This document shows positions 10,976-23,176 of a DNA stretch of 64,000 nucleotides, in pieces (position 1 is the stretch's first letter; each line of letters opens with the position of its first letter). This DNA comes from Mallotus nudiflorus. Its lineage: Eukaryota > Streptophyta > Magnoliopsida > Malpighiales > Euphorbiaceae. The notes below the pieces were generated by a model. The model was not told where the DNA came from, searched no databases, and worked only from the letters and a program-made list of their open reading frames with translations. The translations under genes and the position numbers were made by a program. Location of the stretch: contig CANTUR010000009.1 in assembly GCA_947683625.1 (NCBI GenBank), positions 9,065,501-9,129,500 of the forward strand, written 5' to 3'.

Positions 10976-11415
10976 AAGACATCATTAGGAATTGGTCTCA
11001 TATTGCTGATTTTAAGCTTTCATGTTCTATTTTCCTTTCTAGTACTTATGCATTTTGAATAAGATAGAACATGCAATTCTAGAACAAAAATTCAATTTCA
11101 ATATCATTCATTAATTAGGGTCAAAATGAGTACATTTATTACATCACAAGATATAACTCCTATTATCAACTAGTTCTTTCAAATTTTCCAGCTGAACATT
11201 TTTCTATCACTAATTTATTTTCCCTAGTTTTTATCTGACTAGCTCTTTATGGGTTTTCTAGGCAATGGGACTATCTCTTTTATTTTTATTCCCTAATTTT
11301 TTCCTGCCAGCACTTTATAGGTTTTCTGAGCAACAGGAATGTCATAACTTTTGCATGACCAACTTTTTTAGGTTTTATAATTAGCGGACTTTATTTTCTT
11401 TATGCTACTTTTATC
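10976..11415. other. Post-pol region next to pol, no gene
   Basis: The region separates the second antisense gene from the pol stop. It contains degenerate 55-65 bp repeats of a TTTTTATCTGACTAGCTCTT, then GGTTTTCT..CA..GGAC type (11225-11400). It also contains a conserved block with GGGTCAAAATGAGTACATTT that recurs at 45460 and 63310. No reading frame is conserved between units here. Confidence 0.6.
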
Positions 11416-12200
11416 TTATTTTAACAGGTAGTATTTCTTGAGGTGATCTAGGTTAACAAGCTCTATGAATTCATTTCCTTCTAGATCTTATATCTTTGCA
11501 GCACCCTTAGGCAAAATCGATTTAACTAAATATGGCCCTTTATGGTTTGGTCTGAACTTCCCTCTTGGATCAAATACCATTGCTATGGACTGTTTTAACA
11601 CCATGTCCTTGGATTTTATCTTTCCAGGCTTCACCTTTTCATTGAATGATCTTGCTGTCCTCCTCTGGTACATTTGAGTATGAAACAAAGCATTCATTCT
11701 CTTCTCTTCTAGAGATACAAGATGATCATACCTCTTATGTGCCCATTCCCTCTCAGGGGTTTTAGCTTCCATGACTACTCTCAATGATTTGATCTCTGTT
11801 TCTATTGGCAAAATAGCTTCATAACCATATACTAAAGAGAATGGAGTTTGCTTTGTGGCTGTTCTAGCTGTAAAGGGCCAAGGTAAGAATAAACTATTCA
11901 ATGCTGTAGGAGGAAGGTGGTTAAGATTTCCATTGGCCTGACACTAATGGAACTATCTCACCATTCTGATACAATCCTTTTCCATTCTCATCCAGGAATA
12001 CCCTTGTCTAAGTATCTTCTTAACTAGAATTATCCCATTCATATGAGAACTATAAGCCCCTGCATGAATCTCTTGCATCACCTCTTTAACTTCATCCTTT
12101 TTGAGGCACCTGAGCTGCATTCCATTCAGCATTCTTTTGTATAATACCCCCATCATGACTTGCATAGTTACGTGTAAGAATATGAAGAGCATATTTCTCT
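11416..12200 (-). pseudogene. Integrase fragment of Tat-type unit 1 (pol 3' end)
   Basis: Minus-strand translation gives an integrase zinc-binding segment (LYKRMLNGMQLRC, then HAGAYSSHMNG). After a deletion that removes the catalytic core with the first two acidic residues, it resumes at TPFSLVYGYEAILP and runs through the C-terminal part with KGPYLVKSILP to HLKKYYLLK and a stop at 11416. LKKYY-type ends are usual for gypsy pol. In unit 2 the core is still present, so the deletion is specific to this copy. The 11890-11950 junction holds unrelated sequence. Non-functional. Confidence 0.85.
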
Positions 12201-12479
12201 TTTGAAGTCGCTTTATTTGGATACTTTCCTTCTTCTATAAACCTCTAAACATCATAAAACCATGGTTTCTCTTTAGGCCCTATTCAAACACTCACAATTT
12301 GTTTACCCCCATAACACGGAGCTCTTGATCTCATGATTACCAAAGGCTTCATAGTTGATCCCGTTACACTATCCCACATCGAAGAGATTATTGCCAATGC
12401 ATCTGCCATTTGATTGTCGTCTCTTGACAAATGGATAAAGAGACATTTATTGAAGTTTTTCACTAAAGCTTTCAGATAG

Positions 12480-13149
12480 TAGATGTAGGGCTTTAACTTT
12501 TACTCTTTCACTTCCCATTCGTTGTCTACCTAGCTAATTACTAGTATAGAATCCCCGTAAACTAACAGTTCCTTTACCCCAACTACTAGAGCTGCTTTAA
12601 CTCCATAGGTACATGCTTCATATTCAACCATATTATTAGTCACCTTGAAGTCTAATTTCTTAGCCATTGGTATGGTTTGTCCTTCTAGTGTAACCAAAAT
12701 TACTCCTAACCTAGCTCCTCTATTGTTTACAGCTCCATTAAAGTAGAGTTTCCACTCACGAGGCTCTACCACTGCCAAATTCTCATATGGAAACTCTAAA
12801 TTCTACTATTCATCCCCCTTGACTACATTTTGAATGAGGAATTCTGCTATTGCCCTTCCCTTGATGACCTTCATGGTGATGTACTCTATATCAAACTCAG
12901 TTAGGAGTACTAGTCATCGAGACATCCTTCCAGTCAAAGTAGGCACCTAAAATAAATAACTTAGAGGATCGATCTTTAAGATTGCTTGGACCTTATAGGA
13001 CTAAAAATAATGTCTTAATTTCCTTGTTGCCCAGATCATGATTAGACATATATTTTCTACCAAGTTATACTTTTCCTCATATGGCAGGAACTTTTTGTTG
13101 AGATAATAAATAGGATGCTCTATCCCTTCTGGTCCCCCTTGTGCTAGCA
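12480..13149 (-). pseudogene. RNase H and RT-connection part of unit 1 pol
   Basis: On the minus strand, MLAQGGPEGIEH and YYLNKKFLPYEEKYN (reverse-transcriptase connection/RNase H-like part) run up to the copia insertion at 13150. Further on, EWKLYFNGAVNNRGA, IPMAKKLDF, NNMVEYEA and LLVYGDS follow the RNase H of Tat elements. The first catalytic Asp of the YFDGA motif is Asn, a G-to-A-type change. Stop codons separate the parts. In the ancestral unit this is continuous with the segment at 22810. Confidence 0.8.
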
Positions 13150-13154
13150 TTGTC

Positions 13155-15318
13155 TGTTAGAAATCTGTTATGGTATTTAGACATAAATACATGTGTTGTA
13201 AGCACAAGTCTAAATAGAGTAAATTTCAAAATTTGCTCATTATAACCCTTCATAAAATGAAGAATTTCATTTGCCCAGGATTCAAATTGCATTGAAATAC
13301 ACAACTAAATAAATTAAGCAATATACAAACAAATAATTAATTAATTATAAGTTTGTAAACTTACTTGTTGTAGAGCTTAGTATTCCTTGGATTTAATTCC
13401 TTGAATCAAATGCTTAGCCCTCCAAATGTAAGGCCTCTAGTTTGAAACACCAAAGCCTTATCTATCACTTACTTATGTTAATTAAACTTAGTAACTTGTA
13501 CTAATTTAATTAAGAGCACAAGTATAGAGTATATGTTTAGTATATGTTGTGTTTATTTTTGGTTTATGATCTTATCATAATCAAAATCACTTAGTGAATT
13601 TTTACTTAACTCTTTAAGCAAAAACTCACTTAAGCATTATTTTTCCTCTTCAATCACTTACCAAGTCTCTTTACTTGCCTTAGATATATCAAAGATATAT
13701 GTGTAGTAATTTTCCACTAAGGAAAAGTATGAATTAATTAATTAAGTGATTATTAAGTATGCCACCTTAGGTATACACCTAACCATCTAAATGACTAAAA
13801 ATGATACCTTAGCCATACTTTAGAAATATCCACTTAATTACTATGACACCTTGCTTAATTCAATAATTAAGCTTGCCACCTACACATATTAATGTATAAA
13901 TTTGTATGTAAAGTATACATCAAATGTATTAATTTACATATTAAATTATACATATACATAGAAATGGACTTTAATTAATCTTAGGTCCAAAACAAATTTT
14001 GACCTATGTCTAAACCAATTTGGACCATTAACATAAGTCCATAAATAAATAACAACATATATATTTATTTATTAATTTAATATATATTAATTAATGTCAA
14101 ATATTAATTAATAAATAATACTCTTATTTGAATTAGATTTCATGATATACTAGAATCATTGTTCAAAACATAAATCTAATTCTATTAATCTTGATTAATT
14201 GATTAAACTCTTTTAATCAATAATTAGATTAATACAATAGTGAATAAATAAAACTCTTTAAGGTGTGACTTACTGGGTTCATGTCTAAATGGCAATGAGA
14301 AAATATAATATTAACATTTAATATTATTTGAAACTCTTTTCAATTATAAATGTGAAAATCCCAATTATTCACATTTAGTTCTCATAAGCTGTGAGTGACC
14401 GCTAGTATCGATATCATAGCTACCCAATTAGAAATGAATGCATATTATGATTCACACGAACCTGATCATAATTACCGTGCACTAAATTCCTTTCATTAAA
14501 GATCCCAATATAGCCTAAAGTCAAGGTATTATCAAACTCTAATAGCTTTATTATATGACCTCATCATAAGTTTTAATTCTTGATAAAATACAATAAATAC
14601 TAGAACTCTTTATAGTACTGAAACTCTTTTTCAGACTGTGTTGTATTTATCCTGGCCAGGAATTTATTCATCAAGAATAAACTTAGATAACATAGGATCT
14701 ATCTCGGTTCACACCAGGTAATGAATCCCATCTTGGTTAAACATTCATCCCTACATTTAACTAATTAGAGCCACCACATGCCATATACCCATGTGATGAT
14801 TAACACAAGTATGTAAGCGGTAACAAACTCTAACCACCTAAATGTGGATGAGTATGTCACCTCAAGTTAAAGGAATATATGCACCATTATAATCTAGATT
14901 GTGATTGTTGATTATATATGAATATCCTTGCAATCACAATACTAATTTCACTGTTCGATTAACCCATCCAATGAGTATCCACATGTCTATTCTGATTACT
15001 CATATCAAGTAGCATGAGTTTCACTACCTCCCACTATTAGTTTCTCACACTAATCAAGGAAAATAGACAGAGGTGATAGTCTAATTAATATTATCCAAAT
15101 ATTAATTAATTGACTACGAACAATTATAGTAAATGTACTGAATAAATATGTAACTCATATTATCAACTCTTTGATAATAAATTTATTCAACATAATACTA
15201 AAGGATAAATACTCAAAAAATAACATATTTATTTAAAAGAATATTTTATTGCCACAGGGATTATATACAATGTCTAAATAATTACAAGAATGACACTAGG
15301 GCATACCTTATACTAACA
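13155..15318 (-). repeat. Left (3') LTR of copia-2
   Basis: Starts TGTTAGAAATC and ends ATACTAACA. It is nearly identical to 20629-22804, with scattered single-base differences and one ten-base length difference near 14100 versus 21580. Only short spurious frames occur inside. AT-rich inverted stretches such as TTAATTAATT are frequent. Confidence 0.97.
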
Positions 15319-15332
15319 ATCTCCCACTTGCA
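15319..15332 (-). promoter_or_regulatory. Polypurine tract of copia-2
   Basis: Minus strand GCAAGTGGGAGAT directly precedes the LTR start TGTTAGTA. The same AAGTGGGAGAT tract stands at 29331-29343 in the other full copia element. Confidence 0.85.
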
Positions 15333-18300
15333 CTAGTGCCATTTACTACAATATTTAAGACCCATCTTTTCAAGATGACCATCTAACTGTAGTTGTGTGA
15401 GCACTTTGGTTAGTGGATCAGCTACATTGTCAACTGAAGCTACCTTTTGGATGACCACTTCGCCCTTACCAACAAGTTCTCGAATAATATGAAAATGCCT
15501 TTCTATATGTTTGGATTTCTGGTGAGACCTTGGTTCCTTTGCCAATGCAATGGCTCCATTGTTGTCACAATAGAGAGAAATTGGAAACTCAATGGAAGGA
15601 ACAACTTGTAGTTCTATAATGAACTTCCTAATCCAAACAGCTTCTTTAGCAGCATCTGATGCAGCTATATACTCAGCTTTTGTAGTGGAATCAACAGTGA
15701 TACTTTGTTTGGAACTTTTCCAGCTCACTGCACCACCATTACAGATGAAAACAAACCCGGATATAGACTTTCTATCATCCATGTCTGATTGAAAATCAGA
15801 ATCTGCAAAGCCATTAATCTGTAAATCACCTTCTCCATAAGTTAAGATCAAATCTTTAGTTCTTCTCAAGTACTTAAAGATTGATTTAACAGCTATCCAG
15901 TGTTCTAAACCTGGATTGGATTGAAACCTGCTAGTCACACTAACAGCATAGGCAATGTCAGGCCTAGTACACAACATAGCATACATTAAGCTTCCTATTA
16001 CTGAAGCATAAGGAACTTTAGCCATTTGTTCCATTTCCTCGGGTGTCTTGGGAGACATACTCTTGGATAAATGAACACCATGCCTAAATGGTAACAATCC
16101 TCTCTTGGATTCAAGCATATTGAACCTCTTCAATATCTTTTCCAAGTAAAGACTTTGGGATAAATCTATCATTCTCTTCGATCTATCTCTATAGAGTCGA
16201 ATCCTGAGAATATAAGTTGCCTCCCCTAAGTCTTTCATAGAGAAAGTTTTAGATAACCAGACTTTTATAGAAGTCATCATTCCTATATCATTTCCAATTA
16301 ATAAAATATCATCCACATACAAGACTAGGAAAGTGATTTGACTCCCACTAACCTTCTTGTAAACACAAGGCTCATCTTGATTCTTTATGAAATCATAAGA
16401 ACAAATAGCCTCATCGAAATGATGATTCCAACTCCTGGAAGCTTGCTTTAAGCCATAGATTGATCTATTAAGTTTACACACTTTAGAGCTTTCCTTGGAT
16501 TCAAAACCCTTGGGTTGCTCCATGAAAATTTCTTCCTCAAGATAACCATTAAGGAATGCAGTCTTGACATCCATTTTCCAAACCTCATAATCATATTGTG
16601 CAGCTATAGCTAAAAGAATTCAAATGGATTTAAGCATGGCTACTAGAGAAAAGGTCTCTTCATAATCGATCCCTTCTCTTTGGCGAAACCCTTTTGCCAC
16701 AAGCCTAGCTTTAAAGGTGTTAACCTTTCCATCTGCATCGGTCTTTCTTTTGAAGATCCATTTACATCCAATAGGTACAATACCTATTCGAGGATCAACA
16801 AGTGTCCAGACTTCATTTGCATACATGGAATCCATTTATGTTCTCATAGCATCAATCCATTTAGAAGAATCTTTATCAGATAAAGCTTTTTCATATGTGC
16901 TAGGATCATCTATATGAAGACTATCTTCATGAACATGCAACTTTTGCATATCATGTTGAAGGCCATATCTCTCCGGAGGATGAGATACCCTACTAGATTT
17001 TCTAGGAGTTGGTGTGATGATATTTTTAATTGGAATAGGCTCCTCAAGTTGATTAATATTCATTTGATCAGTTTGTTCTGTTTCTTTAGATGACTCTTCA
17101 TCTAATATTATCTTCTTTCCTATGCCACCTTCCTTTAGAAATTCTTTCTTAAGAAAAATGGCATCTCTGCTTACAACAACTATTTGTTCAACAGGAAGAT
17201 AAAAGTAATATCCTAAAATATCTTTAGGATATCCAACAAACCTTCCTTTTATCGATTTCACATCCAACTTGTCCGACTTTAATTTTTTGATAAAAGCTAG
17301 ACATCCCCAAATCTTAGCATGTTTAAGACTTGGTGTTCTACCATGCCATATCTGATATGGTGTAGTAGATACGGATTTGGATGGAATACGATTAAGGATA
17401 TAACATGCAGTTTGGAGTGCATGACCCCAAAGAAAAATAGGAAGATCCGTATAACTCATCATCAATCATACCATATCCAATAAAGTACGATTTCACCTTT
17501 CAGATACTCCATTTAATTGAGGTGTTCCAGGCGGTGTGAGTTGAGATACAATGCCATGTTCCTTTAGGAACTCAATAAACTCGGTACTCAAGTATTCACC
17601 TCCTCGATATGATCTAAGAGTTTTAATATTTTTCCCAGTTTGGTTTTCTACTTGGGCTTTGAATTCTTTAAACTTTTCAAAAGATTCAAATTTATTCTTC
17701 ATAAGAAATAAATACCCATATCTTGATAGATCATCTATAAAGGTTATAAAGTAGTAAAAACTACCTCTAGCCATTTCAGAAAATGGCCCACATACATCAC
17801 TATGTATGACTTCTAATATATCAATGGCTCTTGCCATTTGTCCTACAAATGGTGATCTAGTCATCTTGCCCTGAAGACAAGCTTCACAAGTTGTATTAGA
17901 TGCGGATTCAAGATTGCTCAAGATTCCCATCTTTTCTAACTTAGTGATTCTATCTTTAGCAATATGACATAATCTTAAGTGCCATAGATGTTTAGAATTA
18001 GAAGTATTTTCAATTAGCATTGCATATTTATTGCTCATAAATTGAAGCTCATTATTATTGGAATTATTATCAATATAATATAAACCATGTATTAAATAAC
18101 CCAAGCCAATAATATTACTTCCAAAGTAAATATTACATACATCTCTTTTGAATAAAAATTCATAACCTTTTCTAGTCAAACTAGAAATAGAGACTATGTT
18201 TCTATAAGCATTAGGTACATATAATACATCATCCAATAATAAAATATGATTACAAAGATCTATTGAAGTTGACCTTATAGCTTTAGCTGCAACACTTGCA

Positions 18301-19310
18301 CTATTTCCAAGTTTTAAGGTTACTTCATTAGGCTTTAACTTTCTCTTATTTGCTAGATCTTGTAAAGATAAACAAATGTGAGAACTAGCACTGGTATCCA
18401 ATACCCATGCATTTGATGAACCATTAGAACATTTAGAAAAGTTAGAGAAAAACATACCTTCTCCAAAATTATCCTTTCTTTTAGTCTGTAAAGACTTAAG
18501 GAACTTAGGAAAATTTCTTTTCCAATGTCCTTTACCTTCACAATAGTAACAATTACCCTTGTTTGGGTCTTCCCTTACCTGTCCCTTGCCTTGAGATTTG
18601 GCTATTCTACCTGTAGGCTTGACAACATTTGTCTTGCCTTTCTTTTTCTTATAACTCTTCTTTTTAGTCTTACTAGAAGAAGCAATAAGAATAGTCTCCT
18701 TCCCCTTGCTACCTTGTATTGCCTTTTGGGCTGTTACAAGCATGTTCAATAAATTAGCAAGTGTACACTCTATTTTATTTATAAGAAAATTTTCAATGGT
18801 CTGCCCAAATGATTCAGGAAGTGATTGCAGGATCAAATCCATTTGGAGATGGAAGTCCATTGAAAAATCTAGACTTTCTAGTTCCTCAATTGATCTTATC
18901 ATTGAGTTCACATAGACTGCCACATCCTTACTTTCTTTCATTTTAGCACGAAACAACCGCTTTGATATCTTATATCTAGCGGTCCTACTCTGTTCACCAA
19001 ATAACTCTTTCAGGTGAAGTAGGATTTCATTTGCACTATTGCACTTCTCATGTTGTCGATGGATATCAGTACTCATAGAAGCCTACATAATGCAATGTGC
19101 TTGTAAATCATGCTTTTTCCAATTTTTAAGAGTGTCTTGCTCCTCCTGAGAAGCATTTGCGGGAAGTGACTTAGGTAGTGGTTGTTCTAATACATATAGT
19201 ATTTCTTCGAAAGCTAAAACTACTTTTAGATTCCTTAGCCAATCTACAAAGTTTGGGCCTGTGAGCCTATGTTGGTCTAGTATGACGGAGAGTGGGTTTG
19301 ATGATTTCAT
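15333..19310 (-). pseudogene. gag-pol polyprotein of copia-2 (nonsense mutations only)
   Basis: One frame of 1326 codons runs from 19310 to the stop at 15333 without any frameshift; only a handful of stop codons interrupt it (for example 19083-19085 and near 17490). Gag starts MKSSNPLSVILDQHRLTGPN. A CCHC knuckle CYYCEGKGHWKRN has lost its last Cys (Phe). The protease has DTSASSH (usual DTGASSH). Integrase shows an HHCC part (HLWHLRLCH, CEACLQGK) and HSDVCGPF, but the second core Asp is Tyr (LRSYRGGEY), and NGVSER precedes a stop. Reverse transcriptase keeps DVKTAFLNG and YVDDILLIGND. RNase H has DSDFQSD and ends KYCSKWH. Length and order match Angela-type copia polyproteins. Confidence 0.95.
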
Positions 19311-20612
19311 ATTATCAAATTATCTGTAAAGGTAACAAAATTAGTTAGTTTAAATGACATTGTATAAAAATAAAATCATTAGATTTGGTCTTTAATCTTA
19401 ATGATTTCCCACTAATTTGGCGGATCCTATTCTTCCAAGTAGGAAACGAAAATCCCTTATTGGATGGATTTCTAGTGGGTGATGAAGTTCTTAATAAATT
19501 ATAATATTCCTCAGGTACCCTTTGCCATTCTTGAAATATTAAAATTTATAAGTGACATTTTCCCATCATCACATCTTATGTGATATTTCATCAATCAAGC
19601 TCTTAATGTTACGGACCTCAGGTACCCATTGCCATTCTTAGTCCTTGGCATTAATTAAGTCCATACCATTGGCACTATGAGATGTATAAATTTGAATACT
19701 GCATGCCTCAGGTACGTCTATTTGCCATTCTTGGCATGTAGTATATTTATACACTCAAAAACATCACTATGCTTGACAATAACATTGTATAAATCTCTTA
19801 GATTTATATATACCCCTATGTGTCCATAGCCGATATACATAATCCAAAATTATACAATTTATTGCTCCAATGGAGAGCTTAGACTTAAATTTTATTTGGA
19901 AGATTTTTGGGTCTCACTTTACACATTAACCAATTTATACGTATCATATACATAAATTGTATGACATCCAATTATACATACATATATGTATAAAAGCATA
20001 TAAAACATACATATCTCATATGTGCATAAAACATGCAAATATGGATGCACAAATAAGGAGTGATCATGGACTAATTTTTATACCTATTTTAATACTAAAA
20101 TAAATTCCAAAAATTATTCTTGTCCATGAATACTTCAAGTATGAATATCCTTATCACCATCTTCATGGATTTGCTCCTTGAACTCCTTCAAGTCTCCTTG
20201 TTACAACTTTTGCAACAAACAAAAATACCTTGACATGCCAAGGTTATAAATACATCCTAATACTATGTAATTAACATTTAATTACATAAACAATAATAAA
20301 ATTAATTATTACATTACTAGAATGTAAAACCTTGTCCATGATCACTGCTTGCAAGTATGGCATACAAAAATTAATAAATGCAACTTTTGCATGTTATAAT
20401 AATTTTGCATACATAATAAAAACGTATGCTACAGTATCACTATTTACTACTACAGTATCACTATTTACTGTTACAGTACCACTATTCATAGCAGTACTAT
20501 AATAAACAAAATTTATTTTTAGCATATTTTAGCCATAAAACTTGCAACCAATATATTTTAATCACAACATTTATAATTAAACAATTTATTTAGTATGTAT
20601 AAAACGCAAAAA
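19311..20612 (-). other. Leader (5' untranslated) region of copia-2
   Basis: The region between the primer site and gag holds no conserved frame. It contains three copies of CCTCAGGTACCC..TTGCCATTCTT (19509, 19616, 19706) and a short TACTACAGTATCACTATTTA repeat (20428-20500). It probably contains packaging and dimerisation signals, which I infer only from position. Confidence 0.6.
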
Positions 20613-20628
20613 GGGTCTTTGATACCAC
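20613..20628 (-). promoter_or_regulatory. Primer-binding site of copia-2
   Basis: On the minus strand, directly after the LTR end ..CTAACA, the sequence reads GTGGTATCAAAGACCC. Plant copia elements use the 3' end of initiator tRNA-Met (TGGTATCAGAGC); this copy differs by G to A in the seventh to ninth bases. This fixes the minus orientation. Confidence 0.93.
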
Positions 20629-22804
20629 TGTTAGAAATCTGTTATGGTATTTAGAAATAAATACATGTGTTGTAAGCACAAGTCTAAATAGAGTAAATTT
20701 CAAAATTTGCTCATCATAACCCTTCATAAAATGAAGAATTTCATTTGCCCAGGATTCAAATTGCATTGAAATACACAACTAAATAAATTAAGCAATATAC
20801 AAACAAATAATTAATTAATTATAAGTTTGTAAACTTACTTGTTGTAGAGCTTATTATTCCTTGTATTTAATTCCTTGAATCAAATGCTTAGCCCTCCAAA
20901 TGTAAGGCCTCTAGTTTGAAACACCAAAGCCTTATCTATCACTTACTTGTGTTAATTAAACTTAGTAACTTGTACTAATTTAATTAAGAGCACAAGTATA
21001 GAGTATATGTTTAGTATATGTTGTGTTTATTTTTGGTTTATGATCTTATCATAACCAAAATCACTTAGTGAATTTTTACTTAACTCTTTAAGCAAAAACT
21101 CACTTAAGCATTATTTTTCCTCTTCAATCACTTACCAAGTCTCTTTACTTGCCTTAGATATATCAAAGATATATGTGTAGTAATTTTCCACTAAGGAAAA
21201 GTATGAATTAATTAATTAAGTGATTATTAAGTATGCCACCTTAGGTATACACCTAACCATCTAAATGATTAAAAATGACACCTTAGCCATACTTTAGAAA
21301 TATCCACTTAATTACTATGACACCTTGCTTAATTCAATAATTAAGCTTGCCACCTACACATATTAATGTATAAATTTGTATGTAAAGTATACATCAAATG
21401 TATTAATTTACATATTAAATTATACATATACATAGATATGGACTTTAATTAATCTTAGGTCCAAAACAAATTTTGACCTATGTCCAAACCAATTTGGACC
21501 ATTAACATAAGTCCATAAATAAATAACAACATATATATTTATTTATTAATTTAATATATATTAGTTAATATCAAATATTAATTAAATATTAATTAATAAA
21601 TAATACTCTTATTTGAATTAGATTTCATGATATACTAGAATCATTGTTCAAAACATAAATCTAATTCTATTAATCTTGATTAATTGATTAAACTCTTTTA
21701 ATCAATAATTAGATTAATACAATAGTGAATAAATAAAACTCTCTAAGGTGTGACTTATTGGGTTCATGTCTAAATGGCAATGAGAAAATATAATATTAAC
21801 ATTTAATATTATTTGAAATTCTTTTCAATTCTAAATGTGAAAATCCCAATTATTCACATTTAGTTCTCATAAGCTGTGAGTGACCCCTAGTATCGATATC
21901 ACAGCTACCCAATTAGAAATGAATGCATATTATGATTCACACGAACCTGAACATAATTATCGTGCATTAAATTCCTTTCATTAAAGATCCCAATATAGCC
22001 TAGAGTCAAGGTATTATCAAACTCTAATAGCTTTATTATATGACCTCATCATAAGTTTTAATTCTTGATAAAATACAACAAATACTAGAACTCTTTATAG
22101 TATTGAAACTCTTTTTCAGACTGTGTTGTATTTATCCTGGCCAGGAATTTATTCATCAAGAATAAACTTAGATAACATAGGATCTATCCCGGTTCACACC
22201 AGGTAATGAATCCCATCTTGGTTAAACATTCATCCCTACATTTAATTAATTAGAGCCACCACACGCCATATACCCATGTGATGATTAACACAAGTATGTA
22301 AGCGGTAACAAACTCTAACCACCTAAATGTGGATGAGTATGTCACCTCAAGTCAAAGGACTATATGCACCATTATAATCTAGATTGTGATTGTTGATTAT
22401 ATGTGAATATCCTTGCAATCACAATACTAATGTCACTGTTCGATTAACCCATCCAATGAGTATCCACATGTCTATTCTGATTACTCATATCAAGTAGCAT
22501 GAGTTTCACTACCTCCCACTATTAGTTTCTCACACTAATCAAGGAAAATAGACAGAGGTGATAGTCTAATTAATATTATCCAAATATTAATTAATTGACT
22601 ACGAACAATTTATAGTAAATGTACTGAATAAATATGTAACTTATATTATCAACTCTTTGATAATAAGTTTATTCAACATAATACTAAAGGATAAATACTC
22701 AAAAAATAACATATTTATTTAAAAGAATATTTTATTGCCACAGGGATTATATACAATGTCTAAATAATTACAAGAATGCCACTAGGGCATACCTTATACT
22801 AACA
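20629..22804 (-). repeat. Right (5') LTR of copia-2
   Basis: 2176 bp, TGTTAGAAATC to ATACTAACA, matching 13155-15318. It is adjacent to the primer site, so it is the 5' LTR on the minus strand and would have carried the promoter. The close similarity of the two LTRs indicates an insertion much younger than the surrounding Tat unit. Confidence 0.97.
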
Positions 22805-22809
22805 TTGTC

Positions 22810-23176
22810 CCCATTGCATTTTCTTCCACTTCATACGCTGATTTTTCCTTAAGAGTTTGAAAATAGGGTCACAAATATCAGTAAGCTTGACAATGAACCT
22901 ACTAATGTATTGTAACCTACCAAGGCAACCTCTCACTTCTTTCTCTATCTTTGATGCCACCATTTCTCGAATAGCTTTCACTTTATTTGGATCTACTTCA
23001 ATTCCTCTATTGCTAACTATGTGCCTTAGAAGCTTTCCTAAAGTAACTCTAAAAATGCATTTCTTCAGATTGAGCCTTAGATTATACCTCTCAATTCGAG
23101 CTAAGAACTTGTCCAGAGCTTTAAAATGTCATTCTCTTATTTTTGACTTGACCATCATGTCATTCATATACACCTC
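22810..23176 (-). pseudogene. Reverse transcriptase palm/thumb fragment of unit 1
   Basis: Minus-strand translation gives VYMNDMMVKSKIRE followed by a stop, then RLNLKKCIF, GIEVDPNKV, CLGRLQYISRFI, TDICDPIFKLLRKNQ. This is the gypsy reverse transcriptase after the catalytic box; the usual YVDD is YMND, so the first Asp of the pair is lost. It ends at the copia-2 insertion. Roughly 100 bp between KWK and MLAQ that exist in unit 2 are absent here, a deletion that predates or accompanied the insertion. Upstream RT continues at 24681 beyond the solo LTR. Confidence 0.85.

Larger units (their letters stand above)
13155..22804 (-). mobile_element. Full-length Angela-type Ty1/copia element (copia-2), nested in unit 1 pol
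   Basis: 9650 bp, with LTRs of 2164 and 2176 bp and a target duplication TTGTC (13150-13154 and 22805-22809). Removing it rejoins pol sequence that is continuous in unit 2 near 47915-47925. The minus strand reads LTR, primer site matching initiator tRNA-Met, leader, gag-pol, polypurine tract, LTR. One gag-pol frame with order gag-PR-IN-RT-RH defines copia. Long LTRs and the YVDDILLIGND and DVKTAFLNG sequences resemble the Angela/BARE-1 lineage. The polyprotein has nonsense mutations, so the copy is not autonomous. Confidence 0.95.

Noticed and set aside
13077..13304. 75-codon frame and its near copy at 20590-20778
   Set aside because: They are LTR sequence of copia-2 read across the element border; the similarity is the LTR duplication.
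15592..15792. Plus-strand frames opposite copia-2 gag-pol (also 16680-16917, 17551-17754, 18525-18915)
   Set aside because: Shadows of the gag-pol frame on the other strand, without motifs of their own.
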